Position numbers and translations under genes: made by a program
Shown here: positions 12,901-26,086 of the stretch, piece after piece
Numbering within the stretch: the first letter of the stretch is position 1
Layout: every line of letters starts with the position of its first letter
Source of the DNA: Pipra filicauda
Lineage: Eukaryota; Chordata; Aves; Passeriformes; Pipridae
Assembly: GCF_003945595.2 (NCBI RefSeq)
Contig: NW_024104421.1
Location: 1,116,001-1,180,000 of the forward strand
DNA: 64,000 nt
Direction of reading: 5' to 3'
The notes under the pieces: model-generated
What the model was told of the DNA's origin: nothing
The model's database searches: none
Seen by the model: the letters and a program-made list of their open reading frames with translations, nothing else

Positions 12901-15900
12901 GCAGGTAGCTTAAATATACTGAAATGACTCATATTGCATTGGTCTTGCCCCAGAATATTTAATTTATTTACAGTATTTTGGCACAATCGAAATTTTCTTG
13001 TAGAAAAGTTTGATTTAGTGAAGGCTATTTTTCAATCAAAAATAACATAGCAGGCAGTTCCTGAGCATCCCATACTAAGAAACATGGAGCCTGTGTTAAT
13101 TTCAGCTTCTGGGCAATTTATATTTTAGCTCTATAAAAAGTATTTCTGATATTAATACAAGTATTAAGCTCTCCTAGTAAAATATTTAGTAAATATATGC
13201 TGGAACATCGGATGATGTGCTGTTCACCATTTGGATCTTTTCATTACATCTTCCCAGTAGTTCTGCTTAACTGGTGCTGCCACAAACCTCATTTGGTGAA
13301 ACACCTCCTAGGAGTAAATCCTTTTCTCATATTTGAGTTAGGGTTAACTACTGTTATTCATAATGGGGATTTTTGCAGTGTTAGTTCAGTTCCTAGTGGG
13401 TTTGTGTTATGATCATCAACTGCTGACCAGTTTTTTGGTCTTTTTTGACCTTTAGTGTGTTCAAACAGTTGACCAAAGTAAGGCACATCCAATAATCAAT
13501 CCTCTTAGACACTCATCCTCAGTCTTTTTGTGTTGAAAACAAAGTCAGAGTGGGGTTTCAAAAATAAGTAGATAAAAAAATGGCTTCCTCTAGAATGGTT
13601 TTGAGGGCGTTTTATTTGCTGCTGTTCTTACCTGACCATAAATTCCCATTTAAGGGGACTGTAACCGGTCCTTGAAAGTTTAGGCATGAGATGATCGATG
13701 CTTTGGATTGGAGAATTCAGAGAAGCTGAATATTGTCCTGGCTGGAGTTGCGAGGCAATAGTATTGATTTGTGTTCAGTGTACATATGGATGCCCTACAG
13801 ATGCATTCTGTGCCCATTAGGCTCTGAATGGGGAGCTTTTAATTCTTGGCAAGTAGCAGCACAGTGCATAGGCAGGCTTTTGCCCTGGTTTGTTTGTTTT
13901 AAGTTTAAGCAGAAATAATACTCTGTGTCTCCATTTAAAATTAATTGACCTTTTGTTAGAGCGGGGGTTGTGCGTTCCTTGCTGTGGAGTGACTCCATTT
14001 GTCCATGTGAATAAGTGCAAAACAGGGATTATATCAGGCTATGGCAAAACTGAGAGGCAGGTCAGATTTAATGGAAACATCAGTCATTAACCCTTTTACA
14101 GCAGCTGCCTAGGGAAATCCTTGTGGGTGAAAGTTGGGTTGTTATCTTACCTAGCTCTGCTGAGCCCCGGGGAAACGGCGAGCCTAATGCACCTACTCTG
14201 TCTAGCAGGGTTCACTTAGGAGCTCTGCGAGGAGACAAACATAGACCTTTGCTTTTGCTTTTCACAGAATATGAATCAATTAAAGCTGCTAAGTTCCAGG
14301 CTTTTACCATTACTCATGGTCCTGCTGCTTTTCCACTGCTGTGCCAAGACAGTGGGGAGTAGGTACAGGGTGGGCAAAGGCACGGAACAGGAATGTTAAA
14401 GTATGTTCCCTTTTCTGAATATAAAAATGAACAGCTTTTTGAACTTGTAATTATAACAGAAAAGGGACTGATTTTTTTTTTCCCCCCAAACTGCTGGAAT
14501 TTCCATGCTTCCATGTGATTTGCCCAACAGCAATAATAAATCCAGGTGGTTATGAGGATATGTATAAGACAAATTGAAAAAGCAAAACAGTTGTTCATTT
14601 CAAAATTATAGTTGCTCTTAACAACAGATAATTGCAAATAAATAATGGCTAAAGTGAATGTTATTTTAAAATACTGTCTGCATGATGATTTTTCTACAAC
14701 GTAAAAGCAGGCATGATCTCTGTCCCAAAAAGTCTGCATATTTTACATAATGGAATGAAACAGTTCCTTGAAGTAAGGCTTGACCAAGGAACACTCTACA
14801 TCAGGTATCGTCTTGAATAAGATGCTAAAATTAGAAGCCTGAACTACATCCTTTGTTGAGTGGGAAAGCATGTCCTATTCAGTCCCCAAATTTTGGTGCA
14901 AAGTTGGTTTCATGTTTCTTTGTTCTGCTGTTCTTGTTGTGTTAAGTGGCAGCATTACAATACATAGAAACTAAAAGCACTGATTGTAAGTTGTAGGAAA
15001 ATAGAGGGGTTTTTGTAAGCACTCCCACCCATCTGGAACTTGCTGCTCCCTTATAATCAGTCACAGATTGTTAAATAAAGTCGACTTTACTTTACCCTGA
15101 ACTCTTGCTTTATTCTCCTGTGAGTAGTCCAAAATAAGTATTGGATCCCCTAATTAGAACTGAATAATCAATTAGCTTGCATTACCTGCTGGCCTTCAGA
15201 GGTCTATAGCCACTTTTCTATTTCCTTCTGATCATACTGTATTTAATGAAGGGGTTTGCTGGCCAGCTTCCACATAGGGTGCTTGCATTCTTGGTGACTA
15301 CAGTTAGTGTTTTTATTTATAATTTGTGCAGTGCTGCTTTAAATATTTTATTATACAAAATGCAAATGATCTCCTTTAGCTTCCCTTTGTGGACGAACCT
15401 GTTTGCTTGACTTTCTGTATGTGTGTCATCTTTCCAACTGACATGTAGCAGTGTGGGATCTCACATTTGGATACTTCTCACTTGGCGCCGTGCTCATCCT
15501 TCCACTTACATTTTGAAGAGTAATTTCGTATTTTCTTCTCTATCATTTTGTTTGCCAGCATGGATGAAAGCCATTCCTGGAAGGGGGTGTGCATCGGAGC
15601 TGGCACCGAGCAAACCACTGGCATAGGGAAGAGAAGCTGTTCCTGTGTCAAGAAGGCTTGGGCATGTCTAGGTTGTGCCGCCTATTCCACTCTCAGCTCG
15701 TTGCCAAAATTCTGTGTGCTCCCTTATGCCAAGACCTATTTGAGAGAGAGACTGTCTGTGAGTGTGTGAATTTATAGATATTTAATTAATAATCAAGCAG
15801 ATAATTTCCATAGTAATTGCCTTACCTATGGTGAGGAAAGAAAGGGAAGGTACGTGTGCGCCTCCCGTACTTAACCCTTGACTATAACCACGATTTTATT

Positions 15901-18900
15901 TCCAACTTGAGCATGACAGGTGAGGGATTTGTTTGTTTGTTTGGTTCTGCTCTGGTTTTTGTTTAGGGGGAAATTTATGAGGAGTTGTTTGTTTTGCTTA
16001 ATTGATGCCACACAGGGTTCTTCCAAACCAGCCCCCTCATCAGAAATCTTTGTTCTGAGAAGCCTACTGTAATAAGGATTTATTGCGTGTAGCTCTGTTA
16101 ATGTCACATGTTGGTGAGAGTGTGCCACAGATACTCCTCTGCACTTGAGCTGAACATGAATCTTTCAGTCCTAACTGGTGAGCCATGACTGTTTAGTTTG
16201 AGCTAAAGCAGCTTGTGTTTTTAGCTGTAATTCTTTGTTAGTCATTATGAATGTTAGTCATTACAGTGGCTAAAACTAGACTCTATTTTTTGGCCCTGCT
16301 GCGAGAAGGTGAGTCAGGGTAAGGCATTTGTTAGATGAATTTGCTGAAGCTGCTGATTTCTTCTGAAATGTTGACAGGAGACAGCACTGGCTCCAGCCCC
16401 AGTGAACTGGGGAGGTGCTGCACACCCTCGTCCCTGCTGAGACCTGCAGCAGTGAGCTGTGGCCCCTCCTAAGGAGACCCAGAGACATGGGATCTAGCAG
16501 GGGAGCTTAAGAAGCATCATGTAGCTGAGACCTGAGCATCTTCCAGACAAAGTTAGCTTACTGCCTGGATCACTTGAGGAGTGCTTTGTCCACTGTCCAC
16601 AGTTGTCCTTCCACCGTTAGGAAGTTGCTGGTTTTTCTTGTTGGGATTTTTTTGTTAACTTAAAAATATTTATTTGGTTTTAAGCCATCGTTATCCTTTG
16701 GGTTACTTAGGCATTTTTCATTGGGAAGACTCAGTCTCCATCTTGTTACAGCAATTCTTGCCATTTTATCAGCCCTGAAGTCCAGGGAGATGAGCAGAGA
16801 CTTCTCTTGTTCTTGGTACAAAGCTGCCGTAATTCTGATTCCTCTGCAAGACTCAGCTGCTGGGCTAACACCACGTCAGCTGCCTGTAATTACTGGTGAG
16901 GCAGCATATGACTGTCCTTCCATCACCCCAGAGCTCACCAGAGCTATAAAAATGAGGAAGAGAGGAAAGCAAGGCCATTTTATTGAGTACTGTATGCGTG
17001 TTCGGCAGTGTGTTTGCCTGTCAAACTGGGAGTACTGGGCAAAGCACTGGAAAGGACTTCCAAAAAGCCCATCCAGAGCTCAAAGCCAAGTGAGCAAACA
17101 GTAGATAAGAGGTGGACTGTGAAACAACCACCTTTTGCAGAACTTCAAAGTGATTTTGAACAGTTGTAGTCTAGTCACTGATTCATCCCCTCCTCCCCCT
17201 TTTCACTTTTCCTGCCACTCCATGAACAGCATGTGAAAGCACTGAAAGAAAATAAGAATCTTAAACTCATAAACATACCTGCCTCCCATCTGGCATTCAT
17301 CCCAGCAGCCTGGTGATCTCCTTAGTTGTCCAGCAGATAGTTGAAAAACAAGAGTCCTGTGAAGATTAGCATGTCACCATATCCCTGCCAGATGGCGGTT
17401 AGTAAAACATGGGCAAATTGCATTGGCTCTGCTTCCATCATGACAATCACAACAGAAACACTACAGTGTTGCAACATCGCTATTTTTTAAGCTAGGAAAA
17501 TGAAGGGACCATAAAGTAGGGCAATCGTGAAATGCTAAACACCACTTAAACCCTAATTGCAGTGAAATCAGTAGACTCTTAAGGGTGGCCCACAGGTTTT
17601 AGCTTCTCACTCAAGGAGTATAGGGGTGAACTTCAGGAAGTTAACACTGGGCATATTTGCCTCACCACCCTGTTTGAAAAGCTCTTGCCAACTTAAATTC
17701 CATTTTTAATCCATTTTTTACTAAATGGCCGTTCTTAATTTGATAAGCTTTTGAGTCTTCAGACCTCAGCAAAAAAAAGGAATAGAATTGGACCATAAGG
17801 TTTGAATTGTGTGCTTTTAAGCCAGGACACTGAAAGACTCCCAATTTCATAAGGGTAAACAATTTGAGATAATGTCATAGAAAAGATAGAAACTTCAGTG
17901 TGCAGTAGGAAGTCAGGCTGCTGGTGTCATGTGCTGCAGTACAGCAATGCCTCAACACCTCAGCTAGAAATTCGCACCCCAAAATGCATCTCTGCTCTTC
18001 TCACCTTATACAGTGGTACAATTCAGTGCTCAGCTGAGCCAATGCAGCAGTCTCCTACTGCTGAAAGGGGGTGCCCTGCTCCTCCCTGCTTGAAGCCACT
18101 TGGTCCCATGCTCTTCCTTGTACCAGTCATGACATTTTCTCAGAGCTTTGACCAAGTAAATGAGTTATTTGAATCAACATGCACACAGTCCTTGTGTTTC
18201 TGGAATGAGGAGCAAGACCCCTCTTGCCACCTTCCAGCAGGTACAGAAAACCATTTTTCCTTAGGTGAGAAGAAGCTGACTGACTGTGCATGGGAGCACA
18301 ATGTGATGCTCAGGGAGCAGAATTCTGGGATGTTGCTCAGGATTTCTTCTGTGCGGATCAGAATATCAAAGAATAGAGCACTGGCTTTCTGCACCACACA
18401 GAGCTGGCCAACGCCTTCTGTGGGCTGTGGTACTGATCCACTAATGTGCCTTAGTGTCTGAGGTAGCAAAAGGCTACCATGAGGAAGCCTGGACTGCTTT
18501 TTGACTCTCAGTGTTGACCATGCCTGGTCAGGTTGTTTGAAAAGCCATTCTTCCCTTCTTCCAGGCTCCTAACCCCATCCTGAACGATTTGTTTTAGCTG
18601 GTATCAGAAAAAGTCCAAAAGCATCAGAATCTGTGGAGTTATCCAAAGACGTTTGAGCCTTCATAGGCTTGCTGATTAGCAGCTAATTTGCGACTGCAGG
18701 CTTTTAGCAGACATTTGAGTTCCTTCTGAACCATCAGGAGTGAAAACGCTGTGGGGAATGACTTCAGCAAAACAAAACTCAAGATCAGCCTAAGATGAAG
18801 AATTCAGACTGAAAAAGGTACTTATTCTAGTGTTTGGGTGTGTTTTAGGCAAAAGTGCCCATTACCCCTGTACTTATCTGAAGCTGTGAACGACTTCCTT

Positions 18901-21809
18901 CAGTCCAATTTCAAGGATAAAAACAAGTGTGTGGGCAGGCTGAAGCTGCATTCCCTGCTCAGAGTAAATGCACTGCAGGCTGGGATGCTGGCAAGGTATG
19001 TGCCTCTGCTGGCTGGAGAATTAGCTTTGTTTGTTGCTCTGGATTCATTTTAGGTCAGGTAAATGGGGGGAGAGATGGGTTTTATTTAGCCTTTTGATGA
19101 GTCAAAAAGCAGTTTGGCAGCTGCAAGGCTATTCTGCTCTTGGGTAGTTTGAGTGCCATGGGTTTCAGCAGCGCTGCAATGCCCAGCACAGATCCTGCCC
19201 CACCTTCTACAAGTTAATTTCTATGTACTTAACAACACCAGGCAAAGATTTGCAAATCCTTCTACAAGCACCAGAGGAACTCAAATGTAATTCATTTAAA
19301 AACTGATGTTTGGTTTTCAGCATTTATATGTTTGTTTGTGTTCAGCTCTCTTTGCTCTTAACCACAGATGTATTCCCCGTTCTCATGCTGCTTGTTCTGC
19401 TGAGCAACCAAAGACTGAAAGTCTTCAGCAACGTTTTTAGAATTCTTGTATCAGTTTTGCTGTTTTGTTTTTTTTTTTTGCTTGAGTTTAGGATCTAAAT
19501 TACCTGGCAGTAACCTGCTTCAATTGATAACATTAGCATTACTAGCTTGGCTTGAATCCATATCCAAGAGTTATTCCATAGCAGCAGTTCAGCTTGTTGC
19601 TGGCTGAAGGAAAACGGGGATCTCCTCCAAACCAAAAGTTTTTACATCATATCCTAATTTCTTGCCTCTTCTCCATCTCACCTCTGCCTTTTATTCTCTT
19701 TTCCTGCCCTGAAGCCTTAATCCCAGTTTCTCACCGTTGCTCTTAAATATTCCTGTTCCCCTCAGGCTTTGACCTCGCGCGAGCAGTAAGCGCAAAGCCG
19801 TGTTATTTGGAGTGAAGTAACACCAGTAGTCAGGAAGGAACAATGTAGTTCAGGCCAGACAAAATAAATCTCGCATTTCCTGTCAAGAAACTGGGCCAAA
19901 AGCAATGATGAGAGACAGAGGGGGCAAACCACGCGGCTCAAAACTAGAGACATATGGGTTAGAAACAACCGCAAAACCCTCACTTAAAAACAGAAAACAA
20001 AAAGCCAAGGCATTGGATGAAAGAGAAATAATACCAGCTCCCTGGCAATAAAAACCGCACGACGTGGGGTCTAGCCAGCTTTCAAACCCATTGCATGTGT
20101 GGCACAAGCAGAGGCTGAATTTCCTGCTACTGTACAAGATATTAATTGTCCTTTGATTAATTTATTTAATTGATGCTTTGTGTTGTAAATTAGAGCTGAT
20201 CTAACTCTGACTGGCTGGTTTCTTCACCAAACTCCCTTCCAGACTGGAGGAGATGCGCTGATTAAAAGTTGTTGCTACTTTTGTTGTGTTTTAGTAACTC
20301 TGGCTGGTTTGCATAGCAGTGAAAATCTCAAAATCACAGAGGTTTTGTGCTTCGACACCGTTAGCCCAACAGTCAGCCGTTCATCCAGCACTGCTGATGC
20401 AAGTGAATATTAATGAGGACATGGATAAAGCGTTCAGGATTGGTCCCCAAACTACTGAGAGTTTTGAGCATGTGTTTGTTTATAGAAAAAGGTCTGTAGT
20501 ACACAGCCAAACTACAGGGTTAGGATTTGAAGGGTATTTTATTTTCTTTCTTGGAAGGATATTGATGTGTGTGTGTGTGGAGAGTGATATCATCTGAGGA
20601 GCGTCCCAACAAGTCAGACAGTGAAGGTGGTGAACAGGGCTCTTTTGGGTGGTTCCCCTGTGGGCTGGTGTTGGATCCTGATCAGTTTGGGAGACTGAAT
20701 GGAAAGCAATGCACCAGGTGGTGTAAGAATCTTTAAACAGACACAGCACTTTCTTCTTCGAGGTACTGTGCAAAGATTAACTAATTAGATTGTTTTTCCT
20801 CCTTCTTAGGATGAGTTTGTAAAATAGTGGTCAGGGAACAACTGGGGATATGATTTATTTAAGTGCTGAAATGCTTTGTATAAAGTCCCTCACAGGAGGC
20901 CATTAGGAAGATGCAGTTACTTTAGGATGTGAAAAAAAAACCCTTTGCGGTGAAGAGGCAGGAAGCAAAGAGCAGTCAGTTTTATTATAGACAAAGATAA
21001 TATTTGAGCACCTCAGTTTTAAGTGCTCAGAGTTCAAAATGAAAACATCCTGAAGAGGCAAAATTTTCTATCGTGAACTGTGTTTGGGTTAATTCAGTGC
21101 AGAGGGGGAGATCTGTGAGGCACTCTGTGAGGATTTGTCCTTTTTCGGGAGTCAAGTCAAATGGGTGGAGAGGAGACTGGCAGGATGGTGGAGCTCCTTC
21201 TCCTGTCCTCCTAGGAGAAGGTGTTGGCCTGAGGAGGGCATATTGTGCTCCTGTTGTCTGACTTAAAAAAAGAAAATAATAAAAAATTAAAGCCCATAGA
21301 AGGCAGCATGAAAAGATGCAAAAGGAAGGGGCTGTTTGGAGCAGGAATAACTTAGGCTGGAAATAAAGAGAAGCAGTGCGTGAATGTGTAGCAGATGAGT
21401 CCCTGTGCTCCGTTGTCCTCTGCAGAGGTGGTGAGAGTGCCCCATGGAGCACAGCCTGCTCCCAGGGATGTGGATGGAGCTGCTCCCTCACCCGGGAAGG
21501 GTGGATGCAGCAGGGCTTGTGCACAGTACAGTCCCACCACTGCCTGTCCTGTGGGCTTGCCTGTGCAGACAAGCCCGGGATTTGATCACCACTGAAGTGA
21601 ACATCCTGATGGAAAGCTTAACTGATCTGACACAAAACTCCAGCCACAGAGTTGTCTAGCAGGATATCAAATAGCAATATATTCAACCAGTGAACCACTG
21701 TGTTAGAACAACACATCTTCAAAACAAACTGAGCATGCCCTGCAGGTATCCGTGTTTCTAGGTATTTCTGAAAGCTCTCCTCACTCTTTTAACTCTTTCA
21801 GGTGCTGTA
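12901..21809. other. Unique noncoding DNA, no gene seen
   Basis: Nearly 9 kb without a recognised gene or transposon. It includes a candidate regulatory block (13600-14340, listed separately). The longest frame, 17898-18461, begins with GTG; its first ATG lies about 47 codons in. A 181-codon minus frame at 21027-21572 begins with TTG. Both have mixed low-information sequence, no recognisable domain and overlapping opposite-strand frames, so I read them as chance. GC rises modestly around 16300-16500 and 21100-21600. Confidence 0.55.
13600..14340. promoter_or_regulatory. Candidate conserved noncoding block
   Basis: This block lacks simple repeats and transposon tails. It carries several homeodomain-type cores (TTAATTGACC near 13940, ATTAAC near 14087, AATCAATTAAAG near 14275) and GC-balanced patches such as GAGCCCCGGGGAAACGGCGA at 14163. 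That texture is typical of developmental enhancers in gene deserts. This is inference only: conservation cannot be measured from one sequence. Confidence 0.25.
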
Positions 21810-21868
21810 CATCCAGCACAGATGCTGGATGAGCATGCACTGAGGCATGCTCTTTGCCTGCCTCAGTG
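21810..21868. repeat. Three overlapping inverted repeats
   Basis: Three perfect inverted repeats lie within 59 bp: CATCCAGCA (21810-21818) with TGCTGGATG (21823-21831); GAGCATGC (21831-21838) with GCATGCTC (21845-21852); and CACTGAGGCA (21838-21847) with TGCCTCAGTG (21859-21868). The second and third are mutually exclusive folds because their arms overlap. The cluster lies just upstream of the CR1 at 21935. Function is unknown. Confidence 0.8.
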
Positions 21869-21934
21869 TGGTTAACTGTATCAAAAAAATCATGTGGTAA
21901 TAGGATGAGGGCAGCGATTGTCCCTTTGTACTTG

Positions 21935-22427
21935 GCCACAGCTTGAGTGCTGTGTCCAGTTCTGGGCCCCTCACTTCAGGAAAGACATTGAGGGGCGGGC
22001 TGCAGCATGTCCAGAGAAGGGCAATGGAGCTGGGGAAGGGTCTGGAGAGGAGTCCATGTAAGGAGTAGCTGAGGGAACTGGGGCTATTTAGCCTGGAGAA
22101 AAGGAGGCTCAAGGGAGACTTTATCGTTCCCTAAAACTCCCTGAAAGGAGGTTGTAGCCAGGTGAGGGTCAGCCTCTTCTCCCAGGCAACGGGGATAGGA
22201 CAAGAGGAAATGGTTTTTCCTGGCGTTAGGAAAAATTTCTTCATGAAAGGGTTATTAAGCATTGGAACAGGCTGCCCAGGGAGGTGGTGGAGTCACCATC
22301 CCTGGAGATGGTGAAGAAATGACTGAATGTGGGCATGGTCTAGTTGACAAGGTGGTGATCAGTCAAAGGTTGGACTCGATCTTAAAGGTCTTGTCCAACT
22401 TAAATGATTCTGTGATTATATGATTGT
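21935..22427 (+). mobile_element. CR1 LINE 3' fragment, about 0.5 kb
   Basis: Diagnostic strings run in order: GTGCTGTGTCCAGTTCTGGG, GAAAAGGAGGCTCAAGGGAG, AATTTCTTCATGAAAGGGTT, GGCTGCCCAGGGAGGTGGTG, GTCACCATCCCTGGAGATGG, then AGGTTGGACTCGATC and GATTCTGTGATTATATGATT. This covers the C-terminal end of the CR1 reverse-transcriptase ORF and the 3' UTR, with in-frame stops and indels. The GTCTAGTTGACAAGGTGG string is shared with the copy at 38922, so both probably belong to the same subfamily. Antisense frames here are artefacts of the repeat. Confidence 0.95.
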
Positions 22428-22964
22428 AATTGCATTGTGCAAGGTAGGATTTTCTTTTCAGTTTTAACAGGACTTAGTTGTTGGCTCTTTTCCCACCACT
22501 CTCTTTTGTGAGCTGGGAGAAGAGAGAGAAGGGAGGTAACACTTTAGTGGGGAGTGATATGCAAATGCCAGGCAAGATATTTGTACTTCTGTAAATTCTC
22601 TGCTGCTTATGAAGTATAGAATAAAAATGGTTCAGTAGTGATAACTGAAGGCTTGGATATGGGGATGTGAACATTGCCATATAATTGAAATAAAACAAAT
22701 AAGGAACCTTTGGACAAGGCCTTTATAACTTCTTTTAGGAAAAGAATAATCCAAATTTCCATGTGAAGCTATAGTTAGGTCAGGGAAATTTGCATCTAGA
22801 ATAAGATCTTTGATTCTTAGAGCTCGAGGGCATCCAGATCTGCACATTGGCTCACTTTTATTGAAACCTGAATTTAACTCAGACCCTACTCATTTGGGAG
22901 TGAGTTTGCTTGTGGCAGACTAACATGTGTGTTACAATAAGGACTGAGGATGAAATTATCACAC

Positions 22965-23175
22965 CATGTAAGTTAGGTACCTAAATTAGGAGCCAAAGGC
23001 ATCTGTACGATCCACAGAGACAGGCAGGCTCATCCTGGGGGGTTTCAGAGCAGCCATGCTAGGGACCTCCCCTGACTCCATGAACAGTTAGATGTCTGAA
23101 GTTAGGCAGTGTGAATACCCACTTGGGTGCCTGAGGAGTGAGTTTTACCTTTTGAGTTCAGTTTTCAAAGATCCG
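22965..23175. repeat. Possible ancient sauropsid interspersed repeat
   Basis: The strings AGTTAGGTACCTAAATTAGG (~22971), GATGTCTGAAGTTAGGCAGT (~23092) and TGGGTGCCTGAGG (~23124), followed by GTTTTCAAAGATCCG (~23161), resemble an old repeat of turtles, crocodiles and birds built from TAGGCACCTAA-type units. The match is from memory, short and diverged, so only tentative. Confidence 0.35.
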
Positions 23176-24310
23176 AAACAACATGAGAAAGTCTAGGCTT
23201 GCACTGGAGCCAGGAACTGAAGAATCTGAAGCACAAGATTTCCTCCATTTTAAAGATGATCATCTTGGATAATGGGTTTGAATTTCAGAGTTCCCTGTAC
23301 CAGAGTTCAACATGCATTCCTGATCAAATTCAGGATTAAATTCTCACTTTGAATGCACACATCTGTTAATATTTCAACTCATCATATATCAGAATTTTCC
23401 AGATTTTCTGGCAAGTCATGCTCAGGATGAAGTCTTTCCAACTGTGTGTGTTCAAGGATGTATTTATATATATGGGTATATACAAACATGCTCTAGACAG
23501 TGTGTAGGTGAGAAAGATGTTACAAAGAAAGATTCTTCCAAATTATTTATTGCAAGAGACAGTAGCAGTCCAGTGCACTTAGATTACCTCAATTAATTTT
23601 AAGAGATCCTGTTGGACCAAAAAATGCTAATGTTTGCTCTCCCTTCCCTAGGCTGGCATTAGCTGGAGATTCTCCAGCAATGTAGCTGGGAAATGGGAAG
23701 AAATGGTGAGGTCTCCTGGCTGCAGACCTGATGGTACCTTATTTTCTGCAGACTTGAGCTCGTACCCTGAGTCTGAAAGAGTAGATTTTTTGTCCAGAGG
23801 GACAGAGACTAAACCTGGCTGGGAGCTGTGATTTGGAAAGCTTCAGCAGCTGCATGTAATATGTTTAGTCTTTATCTTTTTTTTTTTCCCCCCTTTAGAA
23901 AAGGAGGAAAGTTCATGCAAATTACAAAGCCAAACATTGACAATTAAGGCCAAATTCAGGTTGTCCCTCCAATCACACTTCTGCCCTCTTGTGTGAATGC
24001 CCTGTGATACACTTTTGAACTGCAAAAACCTGGGCTAGTTTCCCCTCTTCAGTGCAGACGATGGACACACAGCAGGACAGGATTAATAGGCAAGTTGAAT
24101 ACCAGTATTTCCTAACTTTGAAATGCTTGATTTTAACCTTTTTTTTTCAATATTTTTTGAACGCATGCTCCATTGTTACTGATTTCAGAATAGACACTTC
24201 ACTGCACCTGAAGAGACAAATTTCTGTCTTGTGCAGTTTCTGTGAAGTTGCTGGTTTCATCAAGGCTGAATTTGGCCCATTACATCCACTGAATTGTATA
24301 TTCCAAAATC

Positions 24311-24350
24311 AATGTTAATAATGCTGGGTTAATGTTAATAATGCTGGGTG
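24311..24350 (+). repeat. 20-bp tandem duplication
   Basis: The unit AATGTTAATAATGCTGGGTT at 24311-24330 is repeated immediately at 24331-24350 with one difference at the last base. Nineteen of 20 positions match, which suggests a recent slippage duplication. Confidence 0.95.
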
Positions 24351-26060
24351 CTCTATCTAAATAGACTGTAATTCTGTGTAAAGTTCATAGGAAATGATAC
24401 TTGCCTATTCTTTGTTCATACTTTTGTTTAATAAATAATCTTTCAGCTTTTCAGTAGTCGGTTTCTGGGATCCCGTTGGACATCTGTATTTATCATTTAG
24501 GAAGCCATCATCAGTAAATCTTTCTCTCCTCAGATTTTTGACAGAAAGCCCAGGGTTTTCAGGATTATTGACTGCTTCTCCATTGAGTTTGGGGCTTGAT
24601 TTTTTTTTAAATTTTTTTAAATATGTATTCTGTTGGTGAATTTGCAGTTTATCAATTGAGAAATTGTTTAGCAGCATGTATGGCATGGTTAAAGCAACTG
24701 AGAAGGAAAATCAACCATCCACTTGCTGAATCTCTGTATTTGCTGCAAGGCACCATTTCATCTGGGGGACATGAGTGACTCACAGAGGTTGGAGGGATTC
24801 ATAATTTCCATACTACATACTAGGATTTTCTGACTTTTGTATTTATCATTAGAGGCAACGTTACACAATGTCAAAGAAAAAAAAATCTAGCCTTCATAAT
24901 ATGCTTTCCTGGTTGTAAATGGGGCTGGATATCCTGTACTGAAATGTCAGGTTAGATCCTTTGTAAACTCTGAAGCCTGCTCTCAGAATAGAACACTTCT
25001 GGAGTGTATTAAATTGGTGTTAATTGAGAAACACATATGCCAATGACATTTTAAGCTACGCTAAATAAAACCAAACCTTTAGCAGGTCCCTATCACAGAG
25101 AGATCCTGAGATTTCACTGAACCTGCTGCTGCCGTCATCTTTTTTCCATCTATGCATATGTTGCTTGCAATGATATATGGTAACTCCTGATGCAAATACC
25201 ACTCATGCTGTTACAGCTTAAAAGGCCCAGAAATAGAATGCAAACACAATGTCTGTTTTTTTTTCTTCTCCGTGTTATAAAAACCTATGACCAACAGCAG
25301 AAAGTTTGATTCCTTTTCCCTGCAGCTTTCACACCAGCTGACTTCAAAACATACGTTTAGCACTGCAAGTCATAAAAAATTCATCGCTTCTTTCTTTTTT
25401 TAGGGGGACTAATTCTGCAAGTGTCTCAGGGTTCTCTGTTTCCTGTTGCAGCTGAGCCACAGGTCAGCACCTCGGGACAGGTCCCGTCCTCAGGCAACCC
25501 AGTGCCCAGTGTATGCACTGTCTCCACTTCCCCTGTATCAGGCCCTGAGCGTATCGGCAAAGTACGTGCGCTTTATCTTAAGATAAATAAAGCCATTTGA
25601 AAAAAACACAAAGCAAAATTGGGGTTGAAGTCCCTATTGTGTCAATATGCTCATGGGGATGTGGCAATATTTTGTTGCACGTTTGATTTGTTACAGAAAA
25701 GAAAGGGCAGCCTGGGAGTTACGTGGGGCTGGGGCTGGGCAGCGCCGGCCACGCGGCAGCTCAGTGAGGCGGCGGTGAAATCCTGCTCTCGTGCAACCAC
25801 ACAGACTCTCCCAAGCTGGCTTTGCAGGACTGCTCTTGTTAGAACAGCTGTCTTCTGCTGCAAGTTAGGGCAAGAGGTCAAGAGCCATTTATGAAGTCTG
25901 GTACCATTAAGCTGGCATGATACAGCTACGAGTGAAACTCTCACTAGCAGCTCATTGATTTCCAAGTGACAAAGCCCGCTACTGCTTTGCCACTCAATGG
26001 CTTTTTGCCTTTGAACCACTTTGAACCATTTTTTTCTTCCTCGAATAGATCATGCAGCTA

Positions 26061-26086
26061 TTTTTTTTCTTTTTTTTGCTTTTTTT
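26061..26086 (+). repeat. T-rich low-complexity run
   Basis: Runs of eight, eight and seven T are separated by single C or GC bases. It is simple sequence; no retroposed body is attached on either side. Confidence 0.85.

Noticed and set aside
14314..14739. 141-codon ATG frame on the minus strand
   Set aside because: Composition is cysteine-, isoleucine- and phenylalanine-rich as from random AT-rich DNA; no family resemblance.
17898..18461. 187-codon open frame on the + strand
   Set aside because: It opens with GTG, its first ATG is about 47 codons in, it matches no family I know, and a 109-codon frame is open on the opposite strand. A frame of this size by chance is only mildly surprising in 64 kb.
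21027..21572. 181-codon open frame on the minus strand
   Set aside because: It opens with TTG, lies in a locally GC-richer patch that lowers stop frequency, has several overlapping frames on the other strand and no recognisable domain.
25715..25795. GC-rich patch as a CpG-island promoter
   Set aside because: It is only about 80 bp long with few CpGs and no adjoining exon, too small for an island.
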